Assembly (NCBI GenBank): GCA_028292185.1
Contig: JAQGMT010000090.1
Span: 1 to 7,878, forward strand
DNA: 7,878 nucleotides
Source of the DNA: Ramlibacter sp.
Lineage (GTDB): Bacteria > Pseudomonadota > Gammaproteobacteria > Burkholderiales > Burkholderiaceae_C
Reading direction: 5' to 3'
Shown: positions 5,290-7,878 of the stretch, piece by piece
Layout of the letters: every line of letters begins with the position of its first letter
Numbering within the stretch: the stretch's first letter is position 1
Notes under the pieces: model-generated
Told to the model about the DNA's origin: nothing
Databases searched by the model: none
Seen by the model: only the letters and a program-made list of their open reading frames with translations
Translations under genes and position numbers: made by a program

Positions 5290-7878
5290 AGCGCAGCTGG
5301 CTTTCACTGGCAGCGAAGGCGCTTGCGTATGGCGCCGGCGGGCTGGTCGTGCTCGTGATCGTCGCGGCTGCCGGCTTCTGGTGGTGGACGGGCACACCCC
5401 AGTCGCTGCAGTGGGCCTTGCATTACGCGGCCCGCACCCAGCCGTTGACGGCCGAAGGTGTGCAAGGTTCCTTGCGCACTGGCTTGCAAGCCGCGCGTCT
5501 GCAGTGGGAGCGCGACGGCCTGAAGATCGAGGCCTTCGAGGTGCACCTCGCCTGGCAGCCGCTGGAGCTGGCGCGACGCACCGTCAAGCTCGATCAGTTG
5601 GTGGCCGCACGGCTGCGCGTCGAGGACCATCGTGCTGCGGACTCCAAACCCGCGCAGGCACCGGCCTCGCTCGCGATCCCGCTGCGGGTGCAGATCGACC
5701 AGGTGAGGGTGGGGCAGCTGCAATGGGCGGCGGCAGCGAACAGCATCGAGGCAAGCCAGCTCGCCGGCAACTACGCGTTCGACGGCAATCAGCACCAGGT
5801 CCAGGTCGACAATCTACTTTGGGCCGGCGGCAACTACAGCGGCGACGCCAACCTCGGCGCGCGCGGCAAGCTGCCGCTGGAAGCCAACCTGCAAGGGCGA
5901 TTCGAAACTGCCGTACCCGGCAGCCCGGCGAAACTGCCTCTGACCTTCACTGCATCGATGCGCGGACCGCTCACCGATCTGCGCGCGCAGGCGCTGCTCG
6001 AAAGCCCGAGCGGCTCAGCAAGCGCAGGCACGCGAGCGACAGTCACTGCGCGCATCACGCCATGGGCCGAGCAGCCCGTGGTCGAAGGCCGTGCGGATCT
6101 GCAGCAGCTCGACGTCCGCGCCTTGTGGCCCCAGGCGCCGCATACGCGTCTGGGCGGACGCGTCGAGGTGCGGCCGGCGGGCACCGGGACGTGGGCCTTG
6201 AGCGGTGACCTCATCAACGAGACGGCAGGTCCGTGGGACAAGGAATTGCTACCCGTGGATCGCCTGGTCGCCACCGGCGAATGGCGCAAAGGGGGCCTGG
6301 CCATGGTGCGGGAGCTCGAAGCGCGACTCGGAGGCGGCTCCGTGCAAGCCAGTGGAGAGTGGCGCGGCGAAGATGGCTGGGCCGTCAAGGGCAAGCTCAC
6401 GGGGGTCGATCCGGCAGCCGTGTACAGCCCGATGGCGCATCTTCCCATCAGCGGCCGGGCCGACCTGGAGGGGCAGGGCCAGGCTGTGTCCTTCGAAGTT
6501 GACCTTAAGGCGAATGCGGCGAAGGCCGCGCCAGCGCGCGCAAACGCGAACCGATTGACAGCCGCCATGCAAGCGCTGGAACTGCGTGAGGCGAACGCGC
6601 GCGGCCGCTGGTCGAAAGACTTGCTGAGCTTGTCGCGGCTGGAGGTGCATACCAAGGATGCGGCGTTGACGGCCTCCGGCGAAATTCATCCGCAGGCACG
6701 TTCCGGCAGCGGCCGGGCCAGCCTCGACGCGCCAGGATTGCTAGCGCGCGCCGAAGGCAAACTGGCGCAAGCCAGCGGTGGCGGCAGCTTGCGCGCGTCG
6801 AGCGCGAACCTCGAGCAAGCCGTGCGGTGGCTGGCCAAGCTGCCGGGGACCTCGGGTGCCCTCGGCGGCATGGCGGTGGGCGGGCGCGGCGACATGCAAC
6901 TCGCCTGGCAAGGCGGATGGCTCGATCCGTCGGTGCAGGGCAACGTGACCCTGCCCATGTTCGAGTGGCGAGGCGGTTCGCCCGCTCACGCCCAGCAAGC
7001 AAATGCCCCAGCGGACTGGACGGTGCGCGATGCCGTTGCTTCAGTGGCCGGCCGTTTGAGCGACGCGGCAGTGCAAGTGCGCGGGCACGCCGAGCAAGGC
7101 CAGCGCCGAATCAATCTCGATCTGGCAGGACGGGGCGGCCGCCGCTCGATGTCGCCCGACGTGTGGCAGGGGCAACTCGCTTCGCTGCATGTGGACGCGA
7201 GCGACCCGGCGATCGGCGCGGGAAACTGGACCTTGGCCTTGCTGCGCCCCTTCGACTTGCGCTGGTCGGCCGCCAGCTTCGACGCGGGCGCGGGCCAAGC
7301 CAGCTTGGCCGCGCCGCAGCGCAGTCCAGCGGGCGCAAACAGCGACAAGCCCGCGACGCTGGCGTGGGAGCCGGTGCGCTGGCGCGAGGGCGAGTTGCGC
7401 ACCGCTGGAAAGCTGTCCGGCTTGCCACTGGCGTGGCTGGAACTGCTGGGCGGGCCGCAGCTGGCGGGTACGGCGGTCTCCGGCGATATGGTGTTCGATG
7501 CGCAATGGGACGCCAGCTTGGGCCCAGCCGCGCGCATCCGCGCGTCGCTGGTGCGCAGCCGCGGCGACCTCACGGTGCTGGCCGAAAACGCCGAAGGCAC
7601 ATCGGCCCGCGTTCGCGCCGGTGTGCGCGACGCCCGTCTTTCGATCACCAGTGAAGGTGACGCCGTCGTTGCCCTGCTGCGGTGGGACACAGAACGTGCC
7701 GGCAGCGCGGAAGGCCGACTGGAAACGCGCATCGCCCGAGGCGGCGCCGCAGGTTGGCAGTGGCCCGACAGCGCGCCGTTGGCGGGCTCGCTGCGGGCGC
7801 AGCTTCCGCGGATCGGCGTGTGGTCGCTGCTGGCGCCGCCAGGCTGGCGCCTGCGCGGCTCGCTGGCGAGCCAAGTGA
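5286..7878 (+). CDS. tamB: Translocation/assembly module protein TamB (3' end outside window)
   Basis: Inner-membrane-anchored, AsmA-like protein expected to span the periplasm as a long beta-groove and bind TamA. The frame is open for 864 codons to the window edge; family members are usually about 1,200-1,400 residues, so the C-terminal DUF490/TamB domain that contacts TamA is not visible. A basic N-terminus (KRSW) precedes one membrane helix (about 13-34, ending FWWW). The family's N-terminal pattern follows: GVQGSLRTGLQAARLQW (58-74), then HLAWQPLELARRTVKLDQL. The remainder is repetitive, beta-rich and low in complexity (for example VQASGEW, ALTASGEI and LRAQLPRIGVWSLLAP near 836-851), with no cysteine seen. 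The start is TTG 5286, whose last two bases are shared with the tamA TGA (TTGA). A weak AGG lies 9 bases upstream (5274-5276), so coupling to tamA translation is likely. No frameshift or stop was found. Confidence 0.93.
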   Translation, partial: MKRSWLSLAAKALAYGAGGLVVLVIVAAAGFWWWTGTPQSLQWALHYAARTQPLTAEGVQGSLRTGLQAARLQWERDGLKIEAFEVHLAWQPLELARRTVKLDQLVAARLRVEDHRAADSKPAQAPASLAIPLRVQIDQVRVGQLQWAAAANSIEASQLAGNYAFDGNQHQVQVDNLLWAGGNYSGDANLGARGKLPLEANLQGRFETAVPGSPAKLPLTFTASMRGPLTDLRAQALLESPSGSASAGTRATVTARITPWAEQPVVEGRADLQQLDVRALWPQAPHTRLGGRVEVRPAGTGTWALSGDLINETAGPWDKELLPVDRLVATGEWRKGGLAMVRELEARLGGGSVQASGEWRGEDGWAVKGKLTGVDPAAVYSPMAHLPISGRADLEGQGQAVSFEVDLKANAAKAAPARANANRLTAAMQALELREANARGRWSKDLLSLSRLEVHTKDAALTASGEIHPQARSGSGRASLDAPGLLARAEGKLAQASGGGSLRASSANLEQAVRWLAKLPGTSGALGGMAVGGRGDMQLAWQGGWLDPSVQGNVTLPMFEWRGGSPAHAQQANAPADWTVRDAVASVAGRLSDAAVQVRGHAEQGQRRINLDLAGRGGRRSMSPDVWQGQLASLHVDASDPAIGAGNWTLALLRPFDLRWSAASFDAGAGQASLAAPQRSPAGANSDKPATLAWEPVRWREGELRTAGKLSGLPLAWLELLGGPQLAGTAVSGDMVFDAQWDASLGPAARIRASLVRSRGDLTVLAENAEGTSARVRAGVRDARLSITSEGDAVVALLRWDTERAGSAEGRLETRIARGGAAGWQWPDSAPLAGSLRAQLPRIGVWSLLAPPGWRLRGSLASQV

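Noticed and set aside
5381..6208. Plus-strand frames of about 275 residues inside tamB (here and at 6827-7654).
   Set aside because: Arg/Ala/Gly-rich frames without domains, overlapping a continuous TamB frame that matches its family. They come from high GC.
7876..7878. TGA at the window end as a stop for the last gene.
   Set aside because: It is out of frame with tamB, whose last full codon is GTG at 7875-7877; the gene continues beyond the window.

Overview
The window is 7,878 bases of GC-rich, almost gap-free bacterial chromosome. It holds six protein genes in two divergent blocks. GC-rich codon use, the YajQ/MurB neighbourhood and the sequence style of TamA and TamB point to a betaproteobacterium. 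My best guess is the order Burkholderiales, probably Comamonadaceae (Variovorax or Ramlibacter type). This is a judgement from the look of the proteins, not a database result. I see no tRNA, rRNA, insertion sequence, CRISPR array or phage gene.

Left block (minus strand, read from about 2221 down to 1): yajQ (2221-1736), a secreted retropepsin-like aspartic protease (1731-1090), and an MFS exporter whose 3' part lies beyond base 1 (1084 to <1). The gaps between them are 4 and 5 bases, so they look like one transcription unit. YajQ is a cytosolic nucleotide-binding protein, the protease is predicted to act in the periplasm, and the exporter sits in the inner membrane. What links them is unknown.

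Right block (plus strand): murB (2258-3298), then a 101-base spacer with a small hairpin, then tamA (start at 3400 or 3442, stop 5289), overlapped by tamB (5286 to beyond 7878). MurB makes the UDP-MurNAc precursor of peptidoglycan. TamA is an outer-membrane Omp85 protein and TamB its inner-membrane-anchored, periplasm-spanning partner. Together they form the translocation and assembly module, which is implicated in outer-membrane protein assembly and phospholipid transport to the outer membrane. The block is thus about building the cell envelope.

The two blocks start only 36 bases apart (2222-2257), so their promoters must overlap each other or lie inside the opposite gene. YajQ has a strong Shine-Dalgarno sequence there and murB has none. 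I found no clearly new system. The points most worth a second look are a possible leaderless murB mRNA, the yajQ-protease-exporter operon of unknown purpose, and the TTG start and overlap joining tamA to tamB.
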